Shown piece by piece: positions 11,246 through 20,997 of a stretch of DNA of 64,000 nt. This stretch comes from Adineta steineri (taxonomy: Eukaryota > Rotifera > Eurotatoria > Adinetida > Adinetidae). The notes below the pieces were generated by a model. It had not been told where the DNA came from and did not search any database. It saw only the letters and a list, made by a program, of their open reading frames with translations. The stretch is from contig CAJNOI010000012.1 of assembly GCA_905250115.1 (NCBI GenBank), positions 656,533 through 720,532 of the forward strand, read 5' to 3'. The translations under genes and the position numbers were made by a program. How positions within the stretch are numbered: the stretch's first letter is position 1; the number at the start of each line of letters is the position of its first letter.

Positions 11246-12369
11246 ATAGCTTGTTGAATTAGAAGAATAATATTTTTACTATTTTTCTTCGTATAGTAAA
11301 GCAAAGTATTTGTTTTAATGATTGGTTGACTATCAAACACTTCCTTTTCTGTCATAAAACATAATTTTTTGTATAAAAGTATATCGTAGGTGAAAAAAAG
11401 AAGAAGAAAAAAACGTGTATGTATATATCTACGACAACAAAAAATACTCATGTATTTTGTTTCTGTCAATAACAAGAACGACAAATATGTCAATCAAACG
11501 ATACAAAATAAAGATTCACCTGTATTTATTTTAATTATTTATATGATATCTTTCAAAAGAGAAAATAATTAGGAAGTAAATGTGTTTCGTCTGAATATTT
11601 GATATTTTATTTTTCTCAAGTTTAAAATGTACAAATAGAATAATTTATCTCTTTCAATATTTTTCCTAATAAATACTATTGAATAAAACATCGAAGAAAA
11701 TCGTTTCAGGACGAACATTAAAATAATGTAGTAGTTCATAAATCAAAATTAATGGCTGTTCTAATAAAATATTACAGTAGTCGATATGAAATTTCTAGAT
11801 AGTAATTTAGTTTACATAACTTACAAAAGTGTATTTATAGAAAATAAGCAATTCTTTAATAATGTAATTATTTATTCTTTTATTTAGTATAAAATATCCG
11901 TTGACAATGACTTCAATTTAAAAATAATTAAAAACTCGATATAATACTTTTTTTCCTCTTGATATTCCTATATTGGACCATTTGGTTATATATGATGATA
12001 TCGAAAGCATATCTCCATTTTGAAATTGAGTGAATTAAGTGAGAAGAAGAATATTTTCTTTATCCACGAAGTCATTTTATTTTAAAAAAATAGCTATTCA
12101 TATCCATTCTATTTAGATACAAATAGGAGTGAGAGAGAGAGAGATGAACAGAGGAAAATAAGGAGAAGAAAGAGACTGATCGATATGAATACTTCTTACT
12201 TCCTGCCAAAACGAAGAAAAATAAAGAAGATGTTGTGATACACCTTCTTTTTAATTGTGCAAGAAGTAAACAAAAATGTAGAATCAAATAAGGAAAAGAA
12301 AGATGCGGATGAACAGTATGATGGTCATGTGGGAAATAGAAGTGAGAGAAAAAGATCAAAAATGTTAAT
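11246..12369. other. Intergenic, no gene recognised
   Basis: AT-rich sequence without convincing exons. A GA-rich stretch at 12128-12180 is low-complexity. Confidence 0.5.
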
Positions 12370-12633
12370 TTAGCAACAGCAAACCTTGGCACATGATCTT
12401 TTAACGGTGACAGTTTTCTTTCGGATGACTTTGCAACATGGTTTGCAGCAGCACACAGTTTTAGTTACACAACATTTTGGACCGCAGCAGCAACAATCAC
12501 AACAGCAAGGATCACAACAAGAGCAACAGCATGGATCACAGCATGAACCACAACCGCAACCACAACCACATCCACAACCGCATCCACATCCACAACCGCA
12601 ACCACATCCACATCCACAACCACAGCCTGGCAT
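12370..12633 (-). CDS. (Cys-Gly)13 cysteine-rich protein
   Basis: 87 aa. After M-P-G the protein has thirteen consecutive Cys-Gly dipeptides, then Cys clusters (CC, CCC) separated by Ser, Asp-Pro and Lys/Val-rich segments; cysteine is by far the commonest residue. It could be a structural cross-linked protein (keratin-associated or cuticle type) or a metal binder; no family can be named. The repeat is written in DNA as TGTGGN/TGCGGN hexamers with varied third positions, which argues for selection on the protein and not simple slippage. A TATA-like block (CTATATATATACC on this strand) lies about 85 bp upstream of the ATG. The opposite strand is also open (Gln/Pro/His repeats), so strand choice rests on the TATA box, the Met-Pro start and the Cys pattern. 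Confidence 0.55.
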   Translation of the reverse strand: MPGCGCGCGCGCGCGCGCGCGCGCGCGCGSCCDPCCCSCCDPCCCDCCCCGPKCCVTKTVCCCKPCCKVIRKKTVTVKRSCAKVCCC

Positions 12634-12713
12634 ATTAATAGTAATAATGTAGTGAAGAATAAAACGAGAGTAAGATAAGAATTGATTTGTGAAACTATGA
12701 GAATAGGTGTGGG

Positions 12714-12726
12714 TATATATATAGAG
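12714..12726 (-). promoter_or_regulatory. TATA-like box upstream of the Cys-Gly gene
   Basis: On the minus strand the sequence reads CTATATATATACCC about 85 bp before the ATG at 12633. Confidence 0.4.
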
Positions 12727-12799
12727 GGAGAGAAATGAACAAAATTGTTTTCAGTCAACAACAACAACAACAATTCACTACTGTCTTCGCATGACAATA

Positions 12800-13500
12800 T
12801 TTAATATGTACATGTCATAGAAAAATATATAGGGAGACATAAGTAACTCTTTGTTACTATTGATGCAATATAACAAAAACATGAAATTTACACTTGTTAC
12901 CAATGTTTTTCCTTTGATTTATTTTGATAGTATATAGAAAACATCTAAATTTAATTTCACATTCACCTTGTGACCACAACTCTCAAAAGGTAAATGTCAT
13001 TCGATACACCTTTTCATAGAAAATATTGATTCTTACGTTATAGTACGCACACCGTAATATCACCAAATTACGTCGATATCATAACACAACACAAGAAAGA
13101 ACATTGAGAACAATATGTAGTACATGAATACAATGAACATCTTGTGAAAATTAAAGATGGTCTTTTCATACAAAATCATCTGTTTAGCAATACTTTAGTT
13201 CAAATATGATATCCGCAATTATATAATTGTATGTCTTCTCATCATTCATCTTTCACTATCTCTCTTCTTAGATTATGATAATGGAAGAACGTTGTAGAAA
13301 GAGATAAATATCGTATTTCATATATATAAGAATGAATCGAATTGTTCATAATTATTAAGTATAATATAAATAGAGGAAATCTTGGTATCCCTACTTATAG
13401 ATGATCAGTGAATAGATGGTATTCTATAGATTTATCATGCTAAGAAAAATTAAAATATTCTTAGTTATATACAATCATGTCTCACTAACGAATATTGTTT
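12800..13500. other. Intergenic, no gene recognised
   Basis: No coding or structural signal was found between the Cys-Gly gene promoter and the hairpins at 13503. Confidence 0.4.
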
Positions 13501-13502
13501 GT

Positions 13503-13549
13503 TGAGGGTATGAATCACATTAAGACATGAAAACCATTTACACCCTCAA
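13503..13549. repeat. Telomere-like hairpin
   Basis: TTGAGGGTATGAATC on the left faces TTTACACCCTCAA on the right. Confidence 0.55.
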
Positions 13550-13564
13550 ATATCATCTTTGAAG

Positions 13565-13625
13565 TAGGATGGATGAGTGTGGATGAGACTTATACTTCGG
13601 CCACAGCCACCACTCACACACTCAA
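13565..13625. repeat. Telomere-like hairpin, adjacent copy
   Basis: GGATGGATGAGTGTGGATGA faces CCACAGCCACCACTCACACA; it lies 16 bp after the previous copy. Confidence 0.5.
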
Positions 13626-13799
13626 CGAATTATGATTTTCTTTGTTTTAAAGTATACACAGGAGAAGCAACATGAATAGTAACCTGTTATCTCATCAGTA
13701 TGATAAAACAGTAGAGGTTTACAGGTATTACATTTTCGTTTAGACCATATTCTATCTTATCAATAAAGGTAGACTTTTTTTGAGTATTGCGTTGTGCTA

Positions 13800-14860
13800 A
13801 TGAATTTCATCTGTATCCTTTTTCTATCAAGTTTTCTACTTGTTTCAAGCAAGCAAGTAGTTATTTCTAATGTTATTCCACGATTAGATACAAATGGATC
13901 CTATGTAGATGCACATGATGGGTGTTTAGTTAAATTCAATAATACTTATTTCATGTATGGTACAGTTTACGGTAATTGTCATCAAGCAACAACCATTTGT
14001 GATGCTGTATGTGGTTATTTGAACAATACGTTTGCTTTATATATTTCAACAGATCTCGTCAATTGGACATTGAGTAGTAATAATGTTGTTCCTGAAGTTA
14101 CTACAGATCATAACTACATTAATTATTGGATGCCAAATGTTGGTTATAATCGTCATACTAATCAATATGTTATGGTCTACTGGTCAAGCAAATATGGATT
14201 TAAAAATTCCATGGTTGCTCTTGCTGTTTCTTCAACACCTTTTGGTCCTTTCATGAATGTTCCACCTTTAGTGATGCAAGGAGGAACAGTAATCAGTAGT
14301 ACTACTGGCCTATTCGTTGACGATGATACTACAGCTTATGTTCGATATAATACACGTGATTCACCTTTGAGACATGTAATAGAAAAACTTTCACCAGATT
14401 GGATGACAAGTACAGGGCAATTCTCTATTATTTTTGAGAAAGAAGATTATCCATGGTATGAAGGAGGCGGTGTCTTCAAAAGAAAAGGTATCTACTATAC
14501 GATGTTAGGTGTTGATTGTTGTTTTTGTCAATGGGGTGGAGATGCGCGAACATTTATCAGTACTAATCCTCTTGGTAATTGGACTTATCTCAGCGAATTA
14601 GATTATTGTGCTGATGGAAAAGCTCCACCAGATCATATAGATGGTCAGAATATCAATCCATGCTCACTTAATGATCCGTATGGAACAAATTTCACAGTTC
14701 CTGCGCAACAATTCAATGTAGCTACTTTACCGATATCATCAGACGAAACTTTATACATGTACTATGGAGAAAGATTTCGTTCGAGTGACGATGGAATCAA
14801 AGGTCATGATTTCCAAGCTTGGATACCAATAGAATTTATGGAGAATGATATTCCAAAACC
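13800..14860 (+). CDS. Secreted GH43-like glycosidase, truncated by assembly gap
   Basis: About 353 residues can be read before the run of Ns. The ATG at 13800 begins a hydrophobic signal peptide (FICILFLSSFLLVSS). The mature protein opens with LDTNGSYVDAHDGCLVKFNN and TYFMYGT, the blade-1 pattern of the GH43-type five-bladed propeller, followed by ALYISTDLVNWT, WMPNVGYNRHTNQYVMVYW, GLFVDDDTTAYVRY and YEGGGVFKRKGIYYTMLG, all typical of the family. Such enzymes hydrolyse arabinan, xylan or galactan side chains outside the cell. Eight or more cysteines and several N-glycosylation sites suit a secreted eukaryotic product. No intron is visible. The 3' end is lost in the gap and I could not recognise a continuation after it. 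The family is mainly bacterial and fungal; transfer is inferred. Confidence 0.75.
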
Positions 14861-14960
14861 NNNNNNNNNNNNNNNNNNNNNNNNNNNNNNNNNNNNNNNN
14901 NNNNNNNNNNNNNNNNNNNNNNNNNNNNNNNNNNNNNNNNNNNNNNNNNNNNNNNNNNNN
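14861..14960. other. Assembly gap (100 N)
   Basis: Exactly 100 N, a conventional scaffold gap of unknown true length, placed within the GH43-like coding region. Confidence 1.
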
Positions 14961-15480
14961 TAGTTGACGATTTTTCGTTCTTCAGAAATATTGCCGGGGC
15001 ATGGAAATAACTCCGTTCGATGCAGATTTCAATTCTACATCGAGGGGAAGAGTTTGTATGCTCGGGAAATCGTTGGTGAAGAAGGAATGACGGATTATAT
15101 GTCGATTGTGTGTTTTGTTTGTGGTGGTGTTTTATCGTTGATTTGGTGGGATTTTTGATTGAGGAAGGTTTTATGCTGACTTGGTACATGCTTGGAGTAG
15201 CAGATGGTCTAAAAGTGTGTGTTAAGATTGAGTTTTGATGGTAACTAAGAAGTTTTGCATGGTAATCTATGGATATCATGGGTATTTTGTGGACGAAATC
15301 TGATTGGTTATTTTTTTGGTGGTGCTAACGTTTCGTGGTGCTAGCTTCACATCGATAAAATAAGCGAGTGTTATTTCAAGATAATGGAGATTGCCAATGA
15401 AAGAACGGAGAATAAACATCAACTAAAAATATTATCATTATTTTTTTTGTCACAGTGTCTTGAAGAGTTTATATGAAGTT
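14961..15480. other. Unrecognised sequence after the gap
   Basis: This piece has a somewhat higher G+C content than its surroundings. It contains no recognisable continuation of the GH43-like protein in any frame. Either the true 3' end of that gene lies in the gap or the join is wrong. Confidence 0.4.
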
Positions 15481-15554
15481 TAGGGTGTGGGTTTGAGTGT
15501 ATACTACTCATACCTATAAATACATTCACACTCACATCTACGCCCACCCTCAAG
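15481..15554. repeat. Telomere-like hairpin
   Basis: TAGGGTGTGGGTTTGAGTG faces CTCACATCTACGCCCACCCT and CAAG across an AT-rich loop. Confidence 0.65.
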
Positions 15555-15559
15555 AATCA

Positions 15560-16497
15560 GTTTGTTGAATACTCCATTGAGAAGGCTATTCACTCGGACA
15601 ATATGGAATTATTTCACAAATATTCATTTCATTTATCCATCCGGATATATAAAGACAATCATATTGAATTACAATACTATTTTAACTATCAATTTCCCAT
15701 TCTGGGTGATTCATATTTATTGTGAATCAATAATTATTGGTAATAAGAATATAACATAGGATAATATTCTTAAATGTGCCATTGCCTCTATCTTAATGTA
15801 TTTCAAATGAATACAGTGTAGATGAATAATAAAAAATAGTAGTACATAGAATGCTTAGAGTTAGCATGATTTTCTTAAATATTTATAGGCAGCGAGTAGT
15901 AAATGGAAAGCAATATTGAGAAAATAAAATGAGATGATTGATAATTATTTTAATGAGCTTTTTCCTATATAATCTCTTGAAATGAAATTTTCGTTCATCA
16001 ATCCTGTAAATATTACTTATTGAGAAATGCAATGTACGTCATTGAGATATACTGCAAATGAATAAAGTTTTTATTATTATTAAATCATGAGACGTGTTTT
16101 TTCTTTGGATATCCATAAATATTAAAATTCTTCTTGAAAGATTCGAAAACATTGAAACTTGAAGCTAAATATTTAAGTATCTTAGAATAGGCATGTCCCA
16201 AATCCAAATTATTTAGTTATTTTTCCAGCTGTCATTTATATAAGACTTCTATGCGTTATATATGTATATAGCCGACACAAATTGCAATATAAACTGTTAA
16301 TGAAGTCTGGATCTCTAATCCAAACTCAAAACCTACACCCACATTCATTCATAGAATAGTCTTATGATATTAACAATACTGAAGAATATTTAACTTGAAT
16401 AGCTATGAGCTTAAAAATAGACTAGTGAATTTATTTTTATAAAATTTACATGATTATATCATAGTATGAATGTAAAGTAACGAAGTAAATTGTAACG
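15560..16497. other. Intergenic, no gene recognised
   Basis: No supported exon. A lone C-rich half-motif (CCTACACCCACATTC) occurs at about 16331-16345. Confidence 0.4.
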
Positions 16498-16920
16498 TTA
16501 TCGCCTTTTCTCACAAACTACTGCCGTTACACCACCTGCAGTAGCACTAGCTGCAAGCCCTACACCCACAGAAGTTGATGTAGCTACTGCACCAACAGCC
16601 CCAGCAGATTGACATAGAGCAAAGATGCCTCCTGATGCTGTTGCTGCCGTTTGCATGGATGCTGCGATACTACCGGCTGCTACACCAGCCGATGTAAATC
16701 CCGCCAAACCTAAGACGGGTAGAATGGCCAGTGGAGCTGTTACAGCAGCAGTCGATCCAATTATACATGCTTTTGTTGTTGTAGAACTTTGGTTCCATTT
16801 GGTTTTAGCAGTATTCGCAGCAGTTAAAGTAAGATTGCCAACGTTCTTTGACTGATTGAAAATTGAAGATGTTAAACTTTTTCCTTTATCGACAAATTGT
16901 GAAAGCATATTTTCACTCAT
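16498..16920 (-). CDS. IFI6/IFI27 (ISG12)-like small membrane protein
   Basis: 140 aa, single exon. The N-terminal 50 residues are polar; from about residue 50 the chain is a long Ala/Gly/Ser/Val-rich hydrophobic stretch with the ISG12 signature GFTSAGVAAGSIAASMQTAA and a following GGIFALCQSAGAVGA. This matches the Ifi-6-16 family, small hydrophobic proteins of mitochondria, ER or nuclear envelope linked in vertebrates to apoptosis and innate responses. The protein ends in a short basic tail. In invertebrates the function is unknown; an interferon link should not be inferred. The overlapping plus-strand frame is a by-product of the Ala-rich codons. Confidence 0.75.
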   Translation of the reverse strand: MSENMLSQFVDKGKSLTSSIFNQSKNVGNLTLTAANTAKTKWNQSSTTTKACIIGSTAAVTAPLAILPVLGLAGFTSAGVAAGSIAASMQTAATASGGIFALCQSAGAVGAVATSTSVGVGLAASATAGGVTAVVCEKRR

Positions 16921-16929
16921 CGAGTAAAA

Positions 16930-17923
16930 TGTTATCTAACAAATAGATAGAAGCAGAGAATATATGTTAACTAACATCAAAAAGAAATCATTTACTCAAA
17001 AAATAATATCTGAAACTTATAAGTTGAGAGTGGATGTGTAATGGATATAATACTCAAATCCACATCCATACCCAAATATAAAAAAATGTATTTGTTTTAA
17101 TACTATTTTATATATAACATATAAAACGAAAATGAAATGTAGGCAACAGCTTTTGTCCTGTTCGTCTGTGAGACTAGAGACAGAGAAACTGGCGACAAGA
17201 CGCTATGAAATAAAGATATAATAATAACGTAAGAAAATAAAATCTTTATTTGTATATATTTTTTACTGACTACTAATGTGGGAAATAATGCAAAACTAAA
17301 ACAATTTTTTTGCAAAAAGAAATTGACGTCATCAATCTTTGTAATACACACATCCAACAATCAACAGATAAGAAAAAAATTGGTTGGTGTGCATATTCAA
17401 CATTCGATACATACGAAGAGAAAGATGACGCTATAGTATGAATATGTATACATACTACGTTTATGAATAAAAACAAAAAAACTTATTTAGAAAAATGAAA
17501 TATTAGGATCTTTTCTATGAATCTTATGTTTGTCGCATATGAATGTATATTTTGATATATATGAGAGAGTAGTATTTTTGAAATCTATTTTATTTTTAAT
17601 ATTACGAATTAATTGACATTCTTCCATGATTTACTTGATCTGATTATGAAAAGAGCGATTGCAATTGTATCTTTTTTTTTATAATTATAGCCAAGAATAA
17701 AGGTATGATTATTAGAATATGTGTGAATGAGAATAAAAAGAGAGTATATGCATTCTCACCTACTCGAATATCCTTTTGATATAGATATTATTTTTGATAT
17801 CATTGAAAAAATATCATCATGCTAGTTTCATTATTATTTCATCCAACTTAAGTGAATGAAAGTGATGCTCAACATTTTGTTAGATTTTTTATTCATATTA
17901 TCTATTCAAAATGAAACATTATT
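16930..17923. other. Intergenic with one hairpin
   Basis: No exon could be supported; the hairpin at 17024-17075 is the only structure seen. Confidence 0.4.
17024..17075. repeat. Telomere-like hairpin (diverged)
   Basis: TTGAGAGTGGATGTG faces CAAATCCACATCCATACCC; the loop GATATAATA is short. Confidence 0.5.
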
Positions 17924-18397
17924 TCAATTAAATAGTGGTTTTCGATGATTTGCATAAGCAAATGGTGAGACACGTTCAGCATAATGAACATGAGGACCAG
18001 TTACTTGACCTGTATTTCCACTTTTAGCTATTTCTTGTCCAGCTTTAACTTTATCACCAGCTTTAACTAATTTTTTACTTAAATGTGCGTAGAGATGTTG
18101 AACAAGTTTGCCATTCGTATCTTTTGTTTCAATGATAACATGTGTTCCTAGAGCTGCACCCCAATTTAAATTCTTAACAACTCCATCTTTTGTTGCTACT
18201 ACTTTTGTTCCAATGGGACAAGCATAATCAGCACCTACATGATAACCAAGTACCCATGCTGAACCTTTCACACCATATGCTGTTGTTATTTTTTTACCAG
18301 GAACAGGTGATACACAATTTACTTGATGAAAAATACAATCAATGAAAATAACAGCAATAATAATGAATAAAACAGAAAGGTTCTGTGTAATAGCCAT
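17924..18397 (-). CDS. Secreted M23 (lysostaphin-type) metallopeptidase
   Basis: 157 aa, single exon. A signal peptide occupies residues 1-28. The rest is one M23 domain with the full active site: GYHVGADY (His53 and Asp57, zinc ligands), HLYAHLS (His105, catalytic) and GPHVHYAE (His136 catalytic, His138 zinc ligand). M23 enzymes cut glycine-containing cross-bridges or stems of bacterial peptidoglycan. Because rotifers have no peptidoglycan, the likely role is digestion of, or defence against, bacteria. The family is bacterial; a eukaryotic signal peptide and the setting between AT-rich intergenic regions and animal genes indicate an acquired, domesticated gene. All catalytic residues are present, so activity is expected. 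There is no cell-wall-binding domain; the small SH3b-like gene at 5547 is of possible related interest. Confidence 0.85.
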   Translation of the reverse strand: MAITQNLSVLFIIIAVIFIDCIFHQVNCVSPVPGKKITTAYGVKGSAWVLGYHVGADYACPIGTKVVATKDGVVKNLNWGAALGTHVIIETKDTNGKLVQHLYAHLSKKLVKAGDKVKAGQEIAKSGNTGQVTGPHVHYAERVSPFAYANHRKPLFN

Positions 18398-19319
18398 AGC
18401 TTCTCAATTGTCGTCCAAATTTATGAAAAAAATCCTAAGAATATATATGAAATGAAATAAATGATTATTTTGACGTCTTAAAGTGATTTAACATGGCTTA
18501 TAAATATTTGATACTTTAGTGAAAATAGATTAATTCATTTTCAAAAACTTTGAATATCATATTTCAAAAAAACATACGTAAAAATAGATTTATAAATGAG
18601 TAGATTGAAAATTTACAATATCAAATAACCATTTCACAACATTGATACTAAGACTTTATTTTTTCTTTTTTATTCAAAATGAAATTGTTTTTGTGTATAT
18701 TTAGAAAAGGTAACTAGAATAGTGTGTTGTAATTTGTCTATAAATTTAATCAAATAATATTGAAAAATATCATATTGGATGGATACAACCATTCATATCT
18801 ATATTTCAACCGTTGGCTGCAATGTTTTGATTGAAAACAAATGCAATTTTATCATACTTATACACAAAGTGTAATATTAATGAAATAAAAAGATAGATTG
18901 TAAGTGATGAATTTTAAAGAATAGTTTTCAATATAAAAAAAATGAATAATTAAATTAACAATTCAATCGCAATAGAATCAGTATAAATATCATACGTCAA
19001 TCTAAGTAGTATAATTTAACAAATATTTTATCTTTTAGTCAGATGATTAGCGACTCCTTATACTTTGATATTAAGCGAATCATATTTTGTGAATTTCTTT
19101 CGTTTGTAAGAGTATGATTAGTTTACTTTGAATGTCTAGACGACAAGCACTTAGAATGGCAGAATAAGAATTTTTCAGTTATTGACAGAAACGAAAAGAA
19201 TTGAATTTAAGGTAGAAGAATAAATAATGACATGTAAAAAAAAGTCTATAACTACGAACAAGTAAAAACGCAGCATGTGCGACGTAAAAATGTAAAATAT
19301 TTATTATGATTAACAAAAA
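18398..19319. other. Intergenic, no gene recognised
   Basis: AT-rich, no exon or repeat of note. Confidence 0.45.
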
Positions 19320-20201
19320 TTGAATTGTTCTATGACAAAACCAGTTGTTCGATTTTCAATAGTATTTCAATCATTAGGTTGGATTCTATTATTTATATTT
19401 ATTGTGATAATTTGGAATTATCGATTATGTTCACATGTAACTCATTTCAATAATAATGATAATGATTGTCAACAATCTCTTAATGAAAGTGATGGATTTA
19501 TTTGTGAATCAAATTATCTTTGGAATAAACGTAAATATATTTATCAAACTCAAGAAAAAGAAAATTTAATAAGACGTCCAAACAGTTACTATTTTGCGTC
19601 AAATTGGGAACCGAATTTTCATTGTTCTCATGCTGAACGTATTGGAGCTATGGGTGATGGTGGGAAATGGATTTGTGATTTATTTCGAATGAAATCACAA
19701 AATAATTGTTTAATTTATAGTGCTGGATCAAGTGGAGATTTTTCTTTTGAAATTCATATGAAAAAAGTTCTACCTCATTGTGAAATTCATACATTCGATA
19801 AAAATCGATATTTATGTCCAAAAAATACATGTATATTTCATCAAATCATGTTTGGTACTGATATTCAACTAAATAATTCCAAAACTTGGTCGACTATTAT
19901 TCAAAAATTGAGCCATACACATCGATTCATCGATGTACTTAAAATTGATATTGAAGGTGGTGAATATTCATTTCTTCCACAGATATTTAATTCAATAAAA
20001 AATATATGGCCACGACAAATTCTAGTTGAATTACATCCAATAAATGTTACTATTATTGAAGGTATATTCGATCTCATGCGTAACAATAATTATGTTATTT
20101 TCAATAAAGAAAATAATGTTGACGGAGGACCTTATTTCTTTGAATATGGATTTTTGAAATTAAATCCACAATTTTTTCTTCATTCTTCATCGAAGACATA
20201 A
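19320..20201 (+). CDS. METTL24-like type II membrane methyltransferase-domain protein
   Basis: 293 aa, single exon. A single transmembrane segment at residues about 17-34 (LGWILLFIFIVIIWNY) with a short positive N-terminus predicts a type II protein with its domain in the Golgi lumen or outside. Residues about 100-285 match the 'methyltransferase 22' family that includes METTL24: ERIGAMGDGGKWICD, LIYSAGSSGDFSFE (the SAM-binding-like loop), HTFDKN and VLKIDIEGGEYSFLP. This is a Rossmann-type fold; substrates of the family are not established. The glycine-rich loop and acidic strand ends are intact, so SAM binding is plausible. Four cysteines in the luminal part suit an extracellular location. 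Confidence 0.75.
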   Translation: MNCSMTKPVVRFSIVFQSLGWILLFIFIVIIWNYRLCSHVTHFNNNDNDCQQSLNESDGFICESNYLWNKRKYIYQTQEKENLIRRPNSYYFASNWEPNFHCSHAERIGAMGDGGKWICDLFRMKSQNNCLIYSAGSSGDFSFEIHMKKVLPHCEIHTFDKNRYLCPKNTCIFHQIMFGTDIQLNNSKTWSTIIQKLSHTHRFIDVLKIDIEGGEYSFLPQIFNSIKNIWPRQILVELHPINVTIIEGIFDLMRNNNYVIFNKENNVDGGPYFFEYGFLKLNPQFFLHSSSKT

Positions 20202-20290
20202 TAATTCTTAATTGTATATGATGTATTATTCATTTGATTTTATTGTTATTTTTGGTAACTCTTGTAAGATTAAGAAGAAGGAATATATAA

Positions 20291-20493
20291 TTAATTAATG
20301 AAATAAATACAAAAGTGAAGAGTAATAATAATAAAAGATTAGAACAAACAGAAATAGTTATTGATGAAGAAAATTGCATAGACGATATTGTTAAACTATG
20401 TGTAATTGAAGGTGATAATGACGATTTTCAATTACCCAAAGTTGATGATGGTGGAGTTTATGTCAAGAGAGTATCTTATGAAGAATATATATA
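20291..20493 (+). other. Orphan coding-like segment, possible last exon
   Basis: An open stretch with coding character (acidic, mixed residues; IVIDEENCIDDIVKL and LPKVDDGGVYVKRV) ends at a TAA near 20493. It has no in-frame ATG and begins after a stop at 20288-20290, so it could be a terminal exon or a relic. No family recognised. Confidence 0.3.
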
Positions 20494-20770
20494 ATAAATA
20501 TGATATTCATAAAACTTATCGCAGGAATTTGAATTTGTATTAAATTGAACATTTGTACTCGTGCATTATTTTTATCTTTAATATAAATATTTTCTTGATT
20601 ATCGAAACTCATGCTATAAGGTTGATTTAATTGAGAAGATGTTGAACCTGCTTGTTGAGAACATCCAACTAAACATCTATATCCATATGGACTTGAACCA
20701 ATAAAACGATTAGTATTTTGATCAACAATAACTAAATAATATAGACCACCAGATACTGTTCTTGTTACAT
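20463..20770 (-). pseudogene. NHL-repeat beta-propeller fragment
   Basis: On the minus strand, roughly one and a half NHL repeats can be read: YLVIVDQNTNRFIGSSP, then CLVGCSQQAGSTSSQLNQP, SMSFDNQENIYIKDKNNARV and QMFNL. This pattern is typical of the very large NHL families in rotifers, where complete proteins carry five or more repeats. The fragment is far too short for a propeller. Its N-terminal edge coincides with the telomere-like hairpin at 20770-20813, and downstream the frame runs into hydrophobic non-homologous sequence. I read it as a gene remnant cut at the hairpin. A short secreted product cannot be excluded. Confidence 0.6.
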
Positions 20771-20813
20771 TGTGTGGGTGTTGTACTCCTCCCATATCCT
20801 CACCTACACCCTT
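20770..20813. repeat. Telomere-like hairpin at the edge of the NHL fragment
   Basis: TTGTGTGGGTGTTG faces CCTCACCTACACCC across a short C/T-rich loop, exactly where NHL homology stops. Confidence 0.55.
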
Positions 20814-20997
20814 TTTATGAAGAACTACAAAATCAATCTCACTACTTTTGGACTGACGTAAGTATTTATTATTGAAAAGACAAAAAAAAATCATTATTAT
20901 TATTCTCATCACTATTATTTCAGTATTAGCTTGTCAAAATTAAAAGAAGTCAGACATTTATATTCTTGCCGATATCCAGAATGAAAAATTCGTTCAT

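Noticed and set aside
11242-11493. Short frame directly upstream of the ART-TPR gene as a first exon
   Set aside because: It is in another frame, overlaps the start codon and is low-complexity; no splice sites join it.
12072-12392. Minus-strand frame with Ser/Phe/His-rich sequence
   Set aside because: Low-complexity translation of a GA/CT-rich tract; overlaps the end of the Cys-Gly gene.
12386-12652. Plus-strand Gln/Pro/His repeat frame opposite the Cys-Gly gene
   Set aside because: It mirrors the repeat on the other strand, and the promoter-like box and cysteine pattern favour the minus strand.
16625-16855. Plus-strand frame over the IFI6/27-like gene
   Set aside because: It is an antisense by-product of Ala/Gly-rich codons; it has no recognisable features.
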